61,817 bases of DNA from a virus. Position 1 is the stretch's first letter. Every line of letters starts with the position of its first letter. Made by a program: the position numbers and the translations under genes. The stretch is taken from the IMG/VR virus record IMGVR_UViG_3300046007_013304, positions 1 through 61,817 of that record; one strand, 5' to 3'. The notes under the pieces are model-generated. The model searched no databases and was not told where the DNA came from. It saw only the letters and a program-made list of their open reading frames with translations. Positions 49,784 to 58,296 of this stretch are shown one piece after another.

Positions 49784-51313
49784 ATGGAACATGTGAGTAT
49801 AGAGGCGGTAGATTCCGTCTTCATTCGTATCAATGCCGAAAAATCGGTCATCAAGGAGATGAGCCAATTTTTTAGTTTTGAAGTGCCTAACCATAAATAT
49901 ATGCCCGCCTACAAAAATAGGGTGTGGAATGGTAGGATAAATCTTCTCAATACTCATAAAAATGTAATTTATCGTGGTCTTCTTGATTATGTAATAAAAT
50001 TTTGCAAAGATCGAAACTATTCATGCTCCCTGTTCGAAGAGTCGGAAACAATCCCACAAAGAGACCACATATGCAAGTTTTTAGAAGAATTCGTGCAGCC
50101 ACATATAAGAGACGAAAAAGCAAACATCCACGACTACCAAATGGATGCTATTTTTCACGGCATAAAAAGAAAAAGATGTCTGTTGCTCTCTCCGACTGGC
50201 TCGGGGAAAAGCATGATAATATATTGTTTAATGAGATATTATTTGGAGACATTGCCAAAAGACAAGAAAATCTTGATCATTGTTCCGACGACTGGATTGG
50301 TCCAGCAAATGATTTCAGACTTCGCAGAATACTCGAAGAATACCAAATGGAAAGCAGACAGGAATTGTCACGGCATTCATGCAGGCAAGAGCAAACAAAC
50401 CGCAAAAAGAGTGGTGATATCTACTTGGCAAAGCATCTTTCGAGAACACAAAGACTGGTTCGATCAGTTCTCCGCCGTCTTTGGAGACGAATGTCATCAA
50501 TATCGAAGCCAGTCATTGGTCGCATTGATGACGAAATTAAAAGATTGTCCCTATAGGATAGGAACCACCGGAACGCTAGATAGCGTTTATGTTCATAAAT
50601 TAATTATCGAAGGGCTCTTCGGTCCAGTCTATAAGGTAACTAGCACCAAAGATCTCATCGATAAAAACATCTTGTCTGAACTTAAGGTCGAGTGTCTTTC
50701 GATCAACCATTCCGACACAGATCGTGCTGCCCTCAAGAGGCGAACCTACCAGGAAGAAATTGAATGGATTGTCACGGACGAGAGAAGAAACAAGTTCATC
50801 GTGCAACTTGCCGAGAAACTGAAGGGGAATACACTCATTCTGTTCAATTATGTCGAAAAACAAGGCAAACCCCTTTTCAAGATGCTCGAAGGATCAAGTA
50901 AGAATATTTATTTCATTTACGGAAAGACAGAAACGGAGATGCGCGAGCAAATTCGAAAAATTGTTGACAAAGATGATAATTCCATAATGGTTGCGAGTTA
51001 TGGCACGACAAGCACAGGCATTAATATTCGAAACATTCACAACATTATCTTTGCCTCCCCATCCAAATCTGTTATTCGAGTTCTTCAATCTATAGGTAGA
51101 GGACTTCGAAAAAGCGAAACAAAACAAAATGTTGTGATTTATGATATTTCAGATGATCTTCGTTACAAAAAATATGACAACCATACTTATCGTCATCTGC
51201 AGGAAAGGCTTCGGATATATAATAAAGAACGATTCGTGCATAATTTAATATCAATAAATCTCCGGAAGGATGAGAATGGAAAAGAAAATAAATTACAAAA
51301 TAATGAAACTTAG
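49784..51313 (+). CDS. uvsW: DNA/RNA helicase UvsW
   Basis: 510 residues (T4 UvsW is 587). Superfamily 2 helicase motifs: motif I SPTGSGKS (136-143), motif II DECH (235-238), motif III GTTGTL and motif VI QSIGRGLRK. The N-terminal part (ANIHDYQMDAIFHG just before motif I) fits UvsW. It unwinds R-loops at origins and branches, which switches the phage from origin- to recombination-driven replication. No ribosome site precedes it. Confidence 0.92.
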   Translation: MEHVSIEAVDSVFIRINAEKSVIKEMSQFFSFEVPNHKYMPAYKNRVWNGRINLLNTHKNVIYRGLLDYVIKFCKDRNYSCSLFEESETIPQRDHICKFLEEFVQPHIRDEKANIHDYQMDAIFHGIKRKRCLLLSPTGSGKSMIIYCLMRYYLETLPKDKKILIIVPTTGLVQQMISDFAEYSKNTKWKADRNCHGIHAGKSKQTAKRVVISTWQSIFREHKDWFDQFSAVFGDECHQYRSQSLVALMTKLKDCPYRIGTTGTLDSVYVHKLIIEGLFGPVYKVTSTKDLIDKNILSELKVECLSINHSDTDRAALKRRTYQEEIEWIVTDERRNKFIVQLAEKLKGNTLILFNYVEKQGKPLFKMLEGSSKNIYFIYGKTETEMREQIRKIVDKDDNSIMVASYGTTSTGINIRNIHNIIFASPSKSVIRVLQSIGRGLRKSETKQNVVIYDISDDLRYKKYDNHTYRHLQERLRIYNKERFVHNLISINLRKDENGKENKLQNNET

Positions 51314-52010
51314 AAGTGGTGAAGAAATAATAGCACGAATCACCAATTCGACAAAGGAAAAATTGACTGTTGAGAGGCCAATGTGCTTCAGGTCAATACT
51401 CACACAGGATTTATATGGAACTCCAAAAGAAATTTTAATCATGAAAAATTGGATACCATTAAGTGTCGAAAACAAGATTGATATTCCCCAAGATCACATT
51501 GTCTCTTTTTTAAATCCTAATTTGGATGCAATATCATTATATGAACTTGAAAAAGAAAAAGAAGACACAAAACAAAAAACATCACAATTAAAAAAAGAAA
51601 TAACCGAAGATGAAGAATTCAAGCAAATGATGAAATATCTTTCAAATAATACTCAAAAACTTGATGATATGATGAAAGAAATTGAATCTCAGGATAAAGA
51701 AGAAAAAAAGAATAAAAAACCAGATAACGATGACATGATATTTATGAACATGATGTTCCCCCCAGAAATGTTGGTTGATCTCATAGAATCTGAAATAATA
51801 GATCCAGAAATTTTTGGCGAGATGTACAAGGACATAAAAAAACACAGCAGAAGAAAAAAACCACTTCCTCCTAATGCAAAAAAACAACCAAAAAAAGGCC
51901 AGTCTGAAGGAAATTCTGCAAAATTTACAGGCGATCAAAAAGACCACAAAGATTATGGAAATCGCTGGACAGATTGGAATCCTGATTTATCTTCCGAGGA
52001 GTATCAGTGA
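51276..52010 (+). CDS. Lsm-like conserved phage protein
   Basis: 244 residues from the ATG at 51276, with GGAAGG six bases upstream; it overlaps uvsW by 38 bases. The N-terminal 85 residues (IMKLRSGEEIIARITNSTKEKLTVERPMCF, then ILIMKNWIPLSVENKIDIPQDHIVSFL) have the Sm/Lsm (Hfq-like) beta-barrel pattern that I recall from other T4-like phages. A charged helical region and a basic, probably disordered C-terminus follow. RNA binding is plausible but not shown. Confidence 0.65.
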   Translation: MEKKINYKIMKLRSGEEIIARITNSTKEKLTVERPMCFRSILTQDLYGTPKEILIMKNWIPLSVENKIDIPQDHIVSFLNPNLDAISLYELEKEKEDTKQKTSQLKKEITEDEEFKQMMKYLSNNTQKLDDMMKEIESQDKEEKKNKKPDNDDMIFMNMMFPPEMLVDLIESEIIDPEIFGEMYKDIKKHSRRKKPLPPNAKKQPKKGQSEGNSAKFTGDQKDHKDYGNRWTDWNPDLSSEEYQ

Positions 52011-52013
52011 GCC

Positions 52014-52688
52014 ATGAAATCTTTTCGTGACTACATTTCGGAGGATATATTTTTAAGATCAGCCAAAAAAAGAACTGATGTAAGTCCCGGTCAAAATTTT
52101 TCTCCTTTTTATGCCAAATATCACACAATTTTAGATTCAGACAGATTACAAAAACATTATGATCAAATAAAATCTTTTCGTCACAGGGGAATGCAATTTA
52201 AATTGCTTTCTACTAGAGATGAGGATCTAAAGGAAAGAATGTTTATTATTGCTCATGTCGGAGAAGATAATAAATTAAGAGACATTGGCAGGGTTGGCGT
52301 TTTGGTGGGAAATAAAAAAGAACTCATAAATGATAGAGTTCAGACTCAGCTTGGAAGAAAACCAGAAGCTATAAGCCTGGAACCAGAGCTTCATGAAGAT
52401 TTTACAGGTAAGGGATTGATGTCCAGAGTCTATAAAATGATTGCAAAACACCACAAAGTTGATATTATATCAGACTTAGACCAGACCAAAGGGTCCAAAA
52501 AAATTTGGGATGAATTGGCTAAGACAGGCAGAGTAAGAGGTGTTCACACCAGAGGTGAAAGAGAACCTTTCTCTTATGATCCAAAAAATGAAGATCATGT
52601 CAACACAATCTATACTGATTTCAACCCAAGAGACAAGGAAATGCCGACCAGCAGAGGAAACAGTTATCTACTTCATTATACTCACTGA
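52014..52688 (+). CDS. Candidate packaged GNAT-like protein with T4-type targeting peptide
   Basis: 224 residues. The first ten, MKSFRDYISE, are strikingly like the MKTYQEFIAE capsid-targeting peptide of T4 internal proteins, including the final x-S/A-E cleavage site for gp21. After a short basic stretch, the segment ELHEDFTGKGLMSRVYKMIAKHHKVDIISDLDQTKGSKKIWDELAKTG looks like the acetyl-CoA-binding and C-terminal part of a GNAT acetyltransferase. I infer an enzyme placed in the head and injected with DNA. The assignment to GNAT is by pattern only. Confidence 0.65.
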   Translation: MKSFRDYISEDIFLRSAKKRTDVSPGQNFSPFYAKYHTILDSDRLQKHYDQIKSFRHRGMQFKLLSTRDEDLKERMFIIAHVGEDNKLRDIGRVGVLVGNKKELINDRVQTQLGRKPEAISLEPELHEDFTGKGLMSRVYKMIAKHHKVDIISDLDQTKGSKKIWDELAKTGRVRGVHTRGEREPFSYDPKNEDHVNTIYTDFNPRDKEMPTSRGNSYLLHYTH

Positions 52689-52797
52689 TCTCAAAAGAAC
52701 ACTTAACCCAATGGTGCTTGAATCAGGACAAGGTAATTATAAAAGACCTCAAAAAACTTGTCAAGAACAAAGTTGAAGAAAAAACAAGATAGTCCTC

Positions 52798-52826
52798 TTG
52801 CTTTTATTCATTGTTTGTGATATAAT
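52798..52826 (+). promoter_or_regulatory. sigma70-like promoter for gp55, leaderless arrangement
   Basis: TTGCTT (52798-52803), a 17-base spacer and a perfect TATAAT (52821-52826), then six bases to the ATG at 52833. The 144-base gap upstream holds nothing else I can support. Confidence 0.65.
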
Positions 52827-52832
52827 GGTGAC

Positions 52833-53363
52833 ATGCCAAAGAAAACAAACCATTACATAGACAACAAAGAATTCTTCAAACAAATGGTGGCGTGGAAGAA
52901 GACAGTTGATGCCGCAGAAGATAGCGGCGATCCACGACCACCTGTGACTAATTATATTGGAACTTGTATACTCAATATAGCAGAGCATCTTTCTCAAAAA
53001 CCCAACTTTGCAAATTATCCCTACAGGGAAGAGATGGTGGGAGATGGAATAGAAAACTGCTTGATGTATGCTCACAACTTCAATCCAAGAAAATCAAAGA
53101 ATCCATTTTCTTATTTCACGCAAATCATATACTTTGCCTTTTTAAGACGAATAGAAAAAGAAAAGAAGCAGGCATATGTGAAATTGAAAGCCACAGAGAT
53201 GATGGATGATGGAACAATGCATCGTTGGTTTCGGGAAAATTATCTTGAAAATGACAGAAAAGATTCCGAAAATCCTCTTCTGGATGTGTTCCAATTGAAC
53301 GAATTGGACATGAAGAGATTGTCGGGTGAAAAGAAAAAGAAGAAAAAGAAGAAAAAAAAATGA
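52833..53363 (+). CDS. 55: Late-promoter sigma factor gp55
   Basis: 176 residues (T4 gp55 is 185). It starts KKTNHYIDNKEFFKQMVAWKKTV and has the sigma-region-2-like part YREEMVGDGIENCLMYAHNFNPRKSKNPFSYFTQIIYFAFLRRIEKEKKQAY, which binds the RNA polymerase and reads the TATAAATA box. The C-terminus ends in ten lysines (167-176), in place of the sliding-clamp-binding end of T4 gp55. It is expressed from its own early-type promoter and overlaps gp47 by four bases. Confidence 0.9.
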   Translation: MPKKTNHYIDNKEFFKQMVAWKKTVDAAEDSGDPRPPVTNYIGTCILNIAEHLSQKPNFANYPYREEMVGDGIENCLMYAHNFNPRKSKNPFSYFTQIIYFAFLRRIEKEKKQAYVKLKATEMMDDGTMHRWFRENYLENDRKDSENPLLDVFQLNELDMKRLSGEKKKKKKKKKK

Positions 53364-54412
53364 AACTTGGGATCATAACCGACACCCACATAGGAATAAG
53401 AAACGACTCCCCGATATTTTTTGAGAATTCAATCTCTTTTTTCAGGGATGTGTTTTTTCCATATTGCAAACAACATGACATCACCAAGGTTCTGCATCTT
53501 GGTGATTTTTTTGATCGCCGTAAGTACATAAACATCAACATACTTTCTGAAACTCGTAAAAAGATCCTTGCTCCAATGAAAGAGCAGGGGATTTACATGG
53601 ATCTCATTCTTGGGAACCATGATTGTTATTTTAAGAACACAAATGCGGTGAATGCTCCCCGGGAAATGTTCGCATGTTTTGATAACATCAATGTCATCGA
53701 AAAACCGGTGATCAATGATTACGATGGGTATTGTATCGGAATGATGCCTTGGATCACCAAGGAAAATGTGGAAGAATCCAAGAAGTTCATCAAGGAAGCA
53801 GCATGCAGAACCCTTGCCGGTCACTTTGAAATAGATGGAAGAGAAGTCCTTCGAGGCATTCGCCATGAGGGAGGTATGCCTTCTACCTTGTTCAAGAAAT
53901 ACGACATGGTAATGTCTGGGCATTTCCACATTCGAAGTTACGAAGATAACATCTCTTATTTTGGGACCCCATACCAATTGTACATGAGTGATCTAAACGA
54001 ACAAAAGGGATTTCATGTGTTGGATACAGCAAGCGGCGAAATAGAATTCGTGGAAAATCCCAGACAAATGTTCAGGCAATATGTGTACGATGACAGCGGA
54101 AAAAATAAAGACACGATTCTCTCCGCCGATTATTCTGAGGCAAAGAATTGTTATGTAAAGATATTCGTAAAACAGAAAAAACATTCATCCGTTCTTGAAC
54201 AGATGATGGAAAAATTGTATAATAGCGGTGCGTACAACATAACCATTGCTGAAGATGCATATGAAGACGAACAAGTTGCAACAGAGGTTGACTTGTCACA
54301 AGATACATTCAGTCTCATTAGCACTGAAATTGATGGAATGGAATTGACTCAGGACAAGATAAAATTGAAGTCTTTGATAAAAGACATATTCATCGAAAGC
54401 CAGCACAGATGA
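53360..54412 (+). CDS. 47: Recombination nuclease gp47 (Mre11/SbcD-like)
   Basis: 350 residues (T4 gp47 is 339). Phosphoesterase motifs are DTHIG (D8, H10), LGDFFDR (D49), GNHD (85-88) and SGHFHIRS. With gp46 it resects DNA ends for recombination and takes part in host DNA breakdown. ATGA overlaps link gp55-gp47-gp46. Confidence 0.95.
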   Translation: MKLGIITDTHIGIRNDSPIFFENSISFFRDVFFPYCKQHDITKVLHLGDFFDRRKYININILSETRKKILAPMKEQGIYMDLILGNHDCYFKNTNAVNAPREMFACFDNINVIEKPVINDYDGYCIGMMPWITKENVEESKKFIKEAACRTLAGHFEIDGREVLRGIRHEGGMPSTLFKKYDMVMSGHFHIRSYEDNISYFGTPYQLYMSDLNEQKGFHVLDTASGEIEFVENPRQMFRQYVYDDSGKNKDTILSADYSEAKNCYVKIFVKQKKHSSVLEQMMEKLYNSGAYNITIAEDAYEDEQVATEVDLSQDTFSLISTEIDGMELTQDKIKLKSLIKDIFIESQHR

Positions 54413-56124
54413 TATTATTCAAAAAAGTCCGTTTTAAAAACTTTGGATCTTTTGGTAACACATTTACAGAAATTCAACTAGACAATAAAAACACAACTTT
54501 AGTTTGTGGGACAAACGGAAACGGCAAGTCTTTTGCCCTACTGGACAGCATTACTTTTGCCTTGTTCGGAAAACCATTCCGCAATATTAACATTCCACAG
54601 TTGACAAATACTGTGAATAAAAAAGACTGTCTTGTTGAACTTGAACTTGAAGTGAACAAGATTCCTTATCTTATTCGCAGGGGATTAGTTCCAAAAATAT
54701 TTGAAATATACGAAAATGGAACACTGATCAATCAATCATCCAAGACCAAGGATTATCAGGAACATCTGGAGAATAATATTCTTCACATGACTTATAAATC
54801 ATTCACCCAAGTGGTGATTCTGGGTAAAGCGTCTTTTATTCCATTTATGCAATTGACCGCTGCCGACAGGCGTGCTGTCATTGAGAATATTCTGGATATC
54901 GGTGTGTTCTCCGAGATGAATGTGGTACTGAAGGAAAAGATCTCTCAGATGAAGACTCGTCATCAGACTCTGGAGAGCAAGATTGAAGTCCTCAAGGAAA
55001 AGGAAAGACTGCTTGTCAATTATATAAACAACATCAAAAAGAAGAATGAAGAGGATATGCAGGGAGTCGAAGACAGGATCAAGGAGGTTCATGTCCTTCT
55101 CAGAGGTGTATATGACGACAGGGAAAAACTTAAGAAAGAACTGGACGATCTGAAAACCCAATCCAAAGACACTGGGATAATACAAAAATCACTGAATAAA
55201 TTGCATGGGATTGAAGGACAAATTTCCGAGAATGTCACGCGATTGTCAGACCAGATCAGATTTTTTAACGACACGCAAGTGTGCAATGTTTGTTCTCAGG
55301 ACATCTCTGACAAAACAAAACATACTTGCATTTCAAATAACACCAAAAAAATCGAAGAACTCAAGGAAGGTATGGAAAAGCTGAAAGAGAACATTCAGAA
55401 CCATACCAATGATCTTGAGGCAGCAAAAGAAATTGAAAACAAAATTCGATCCATTGAATTGAAGATTGCGACTCTGGATTCTAGATATGATGGAATTCGA
55501 AAGGAACAAGATGAGCTGTACAAAAAAGTCAATGACCCACTGAAGGATGACTCTGAGGAAGAGAGGCAGAATTTGGAGAAGGTTATTGCTGAAAAGACGA
55601 AACTTACAAACGAAATTAAACGAATTATCGATGACGGACAATATTATGAAGTTATCGGAGGGTTGCTCAAGGATTCAGGAATAAAGGCAAAGATAATCAA
55701 ACATTACTTGCCGATCATCAACAAACTGATCAATAAGTACCTGTCGGCGATGGATTTCTTTGTTAAATTCAATCTGGACGAGGAATTCAAGGAATCAATC
55801 AAAAGCCGACATCGAGATGATTTTTCATATGAAAGTTTCAGTGAGGGAGAAAAGATGAGAATAGATCTCAGTCTACTTCTTTGCTGGAGGGAAATTGCCC
55901 GTATGAAGAATAGCGTTTCTTGTAATCTTTTGATTTTGGATGAGGTATTTGATTCTTCTCTCGATGCAGGGGGAACTGAAGAATTCATGAAACTCCTGAA
56001 AGCAATGGGGACAAATTCCAATATATTTGTCATCAGTCACAAAACAGACCAATTAATCGATAAATTTACTAACATTTTAACATTTGAAAAGAAAAATAAT
56101 TTCAGTAAAATGGTTGTAAACTGA
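54409..56124 (+). CDS. 46: Recombination ATPase gp46 (Rad50/SbcC-like)
   Basis: 571 residues (T4 gp46 is 560). Walker A GTNGNGKS (34-41), a coiled-coil arm on each side of the zinc hook CNVC (292-295), the ABC signature SEGEKMR (478-484) and Walker B LLILDE (507-512). All functional parts are present. It works with gp47 in end resection. Directly followed by a late promoter and fibre genes, not by the clamp genes as in T4. Confidence 0.95.
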   Translation: MILFKKVRFKNFGSFGNTFTEIQLDNKNTTLVCGTNGNGKSFALLDSITFALFGKPFRNINIPQLTNTVNKKDCLVELELEVNKIPYLIRRGLVPKIFEIYENGTLINQSSKTKDYQEHLENNILHMTYKSFTQVVILGKASFIPFMQLTAADRRAVIENILDIGVFSEMNVVLKEKISQMKTRHQTLESKIEVLKEKERLLVNYINNIKKKNEEDMQGVEDRIKEVHVLLRGVYDDREKLKKELDDLKTQSKDTGIIQKSLNKLHGIEGQISENVTRLSDQIRFFNDTQVCNVCSQDISDKTKHTCISNNTKKIEELKEGMEKLKENIQNHTNDLEAAKEIENKIRSIELKIATLDSRYDGIRKEQDELYKKVNDPLKDDSEEERQNLEKVIAEKTKLTNEIKRIIDDGQYYEVIGGLLKDSGIKAKIIKHYLPIINKLINKYLSAMDFFVKFNLDEEFKESIKSRHRDDFSYESFSEGEKMRIDLSLLLCWREIARMKNSVSCNLLILDEVFDSSLDAGGTEEFMKLLKAMGTNSNIFVISHKTDQLIDKFTNILTFEKKNNFSKMVVN

Positions 56125-56127
56125 TCA

Positions 56128-56135
56128 AATAAATA
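56128..56135 (+). promoter_or_regulatory. Late promoter box AATAAATA, near-leaderless
   Basis: Ends six bases before the ATG at 56142; no Shine-Dalgarno in between. It gives the inserted fibre genes late expression within an otherwise early region. Confidence 0.65.
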
Positions 56136-56141
56136 CTGAAT

Positions 56142-58295
56142 ATGGCTATTTCGGATATAAACTTTCTAGGCAAATGGAGAGCCTACGATGTCAATGGTGT
56201 ACAGATCACCTATAATCCAGGTGATCTTGTAATCTATACATCTTCGCCCGGAACAGAATCAACATATCTTGCAGTTCAAAGAACGGATAGAACCCCATTG
56301 TCAGGTGTGAATGGTGGTTGGGTTGGGTTTGGCTCAGCAGGAACAACAACAATAATTGGAGCGTCGGGTGGTACTGGTGGAAGAATCAAATTAACATATT
56401 CTCCCTCATCATCACCTCCAGTTTCCCCGGAAGTTGCAGATCAATGGTTCAATAGCACAACCGGAAGATTTTACATTTATGTTGCAGATGAAAATTCATC
56501 ACAATGGATTGAAATTGCATCTATAGGACCAAGGGGAGAAACTGGAGATATAGGACCAACAGGTCCTGCGGGACCAACAGGCAATACCGGTGATCGCGGA
56601 ATCACTGGAAATCCAAACACAATATTTTATCAAAGTAGTCCTCCTAGTGGGATGACCGCCGGAGACCAATGGTTTCATAGCGGAACTGGTAGGTATTATT
56701 TCTATTTGATTGACGAGAATTCTGGTCAATGGGTGGAAATGGGTTCGATAAATTATGACACTAGAGGAATTTGTGGTTCTGGTGGAAGCGGAGGTGTTGG
56801 ACCCACGGGACCTACAGGACCTACTGGAGATCCGGGCATACAGGGAAATACAGGATCAACAGGTAGTGGTGTAACAGGATTTACCGTATCGGGAGATAAC
56901 CTTTATTTCTGGTACATGGATGCTCTTGGTCAAACATTCGGTGAACTTCAAAATGCTGGATTAGTCAAAGGACCACAAGGAAATCCTGGCATACAAGGAA
57001 ACACAGGTCCAACTGGACCTACAGGAAATACAGGGGCAACTGGAACCGGCTATCAAAATGCAACAATAAGAGACAATAAACTTTATATTGAAGTTGTATA
57101 CTCGAATGGAACAACAGCGGAAACAGAAGTAGGGTATATCGGACCAACAGGTCCTTTGTTTATATTTGATACGGATTTGACCGCTGCATTCGGTGAGGGT
57201 AAATTTTTTGGTAAATATGAAAATGGAGATACAATTCCTGCCGCCGGTAAGAGTGCCGTAGAAGTAATAAAGATGGCATTATTCGATGTATTACCAGTTA
57301 CGGTGGATGTATCCTCATCCACCACAATTGCATTCAATCAAACTGCAATTGCAAATGTATTGGGATTAACATATACAATTAATACTTTTGGTGCCACTGT
57401 AGCCGGAGTTACATTGGAATGGAAACGAACAAGTGAATCCTTGTGGACGGGATTGACAAATAATGCATCAATAAGAGGATTCACCCATAATACAATTGAT
57501 GGTTTATATTCAACAGATGGGTTTCAATATCGTTATTATGTGGTTGATTCATTAGGAGGAACAGGTTCAGACACAGTTACAATAACTCCGGCTGCTTATA
57601 TTGCACCTACAGCAATAATAACACAAACAGCAACTATTACATCTCCACAATCAGTTACAAGAAGAGAAAAAGGCAATACTCTAACAAATATATCAGCAAC
57701 GATCACAAGAAATAGTCCAAATGTAAATCTTACTGGATTTACATTTGAATTCAGTACAAACAACTCGACTTATATTTCGACCGGAATCACGGGAATTACG
57801 AGTGGAACTACAGGATCATGGAGTACCGGTGTTACTGCACATGCAGCTAGTGGAGCGACAGCAAGTATCAGATATAGAATAAGAGTAAGAGATGATTATC
57901 AAGATTCTCTGGGTAGTTCAGTAATCGGCGGAACAGCCTCTTTGATCAATCTCTATAATATAATATTCTATGGTGCTACCGGAACAGTTCCGTCTACAGG
58001 ATCAAGTATAAGAGGGCTTGAAGGAAAAACATTCACAGACAGTTCTTTAACTTTTAATTTGAATACCGGTATAACACATATACACTTTGTGTTTGCTACA
58101 CCAGACCCATCTACAATATCTCAAGTATTGGATCTAGAAACTGCTAGCTCGAATATAACAGCACAATATATTTTATCGACAGGAGTAACTTTAATTCCAA
58201 ATTATATCGGAACAGATACAGAATATAATGTATATGTAATGTCAAACTCTGTACCATACGGCGAAAATCACAGACATCAAATAACCAGAACATAA
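56142..58295 (+). CDS. Collagen-like tail fibre protein A (inserted in replication cluster)
   Basis: 717 residues. An N-terminal domain of about 80 residues ([27 protein letters not shown]) resembles carbohydrate-binding or chain-adaptor modules. Two copies of a DQWF-x-S-x-T-G-R unit alternate with Gly-x-y repeats ([13 protein letters not shown]), and one [17 protein letters not shown] unit follows. The C-terminal 350 residues are Ser/Thr-rich beta domains. It is a likely surface fibre, unlike anything in the same position in T4. It is followed after one base by a second fibre gene. Confidence 0.75.
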   Translation: MAISDINFLGKWRAYDVNGVQITYNPGDLVIYTSSPGTESTYLAVQRTDRTPLSGVNGGWVGFGSAGTTTIIGASGGTGGRIKLTYSPSSSPPVSPEVADQWFNSTTGRFYIYVADENSSQWIEIASIGPRGETGDIGPTGPAGPTGNTGDRGITGNPNTIFYQSSPPSGMTAGDQWFHSGTGRYYFYLIDENSGQWVEMGSINYDTRGICGSGGSGGVGPTGPTGPTGDPGIQGNTGSTGSGVTGFTVSGDNLYFWYMDALGQTFGELQNAGLVKGPQGNPGIQGNTGPTGPTGNTGATGTGYQNATIRDNKLYIEVVYSNGTTAETEVGYIGPTGPLFIFDTDLTAAFGEGKFFGKYENGDTIPAAGKSAVEVIKMALFDVLPVTVDVSSSTTIAFNQTAIANVLGLTYTINTFGATVAGVTLEWKRTSESLWTGLTNNASIRGFTHNTIDGLYSTDGFQYRYYVVDSLGGTGSDTVTITPAAYIAPTAIITQTATITSPQSVTRREKGNTLTNISATITRNSPNVNLTGFTFEFSTNNSTYISTGITGITSGTTGSWSTGVTAHAASGATASIRYRIRVRDDYQDSLGSSVIGGTASLINLYNIIFYGATGTVPSTGSSIRGLEGKTFTDSSLTFNLNTGITHIHFVFATPDPSTISQVLDLETASSNITAQYILSTGVTLIPNYIGTDTEYNVYVMSNSVPYGENHRHQITRT
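56868..56972 (+). repeat. 35-residue fibre unit, copy in protein A
   Basis: Encodes [17 protein letters not shown] and on, the same unit as the three copies at 58825, 58978 and 59176, differing mostly at third codon positions. Confidence 0.7.
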
Positions 58296-58296
58296 T

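Noticed and set aside
51252-51259. AATAAATC before the Lsm-like gene
   Set aside because: Lacks the final A of the late box and lies inside the uvsW coding end; not strong enough to list as a promoter.
52689-52790. Open stretch ending in a Lys-rich peptide before the gp55 promoter
   Set aside because: No start codon with a ribosome site in frame; probably chance or a gene remnant.
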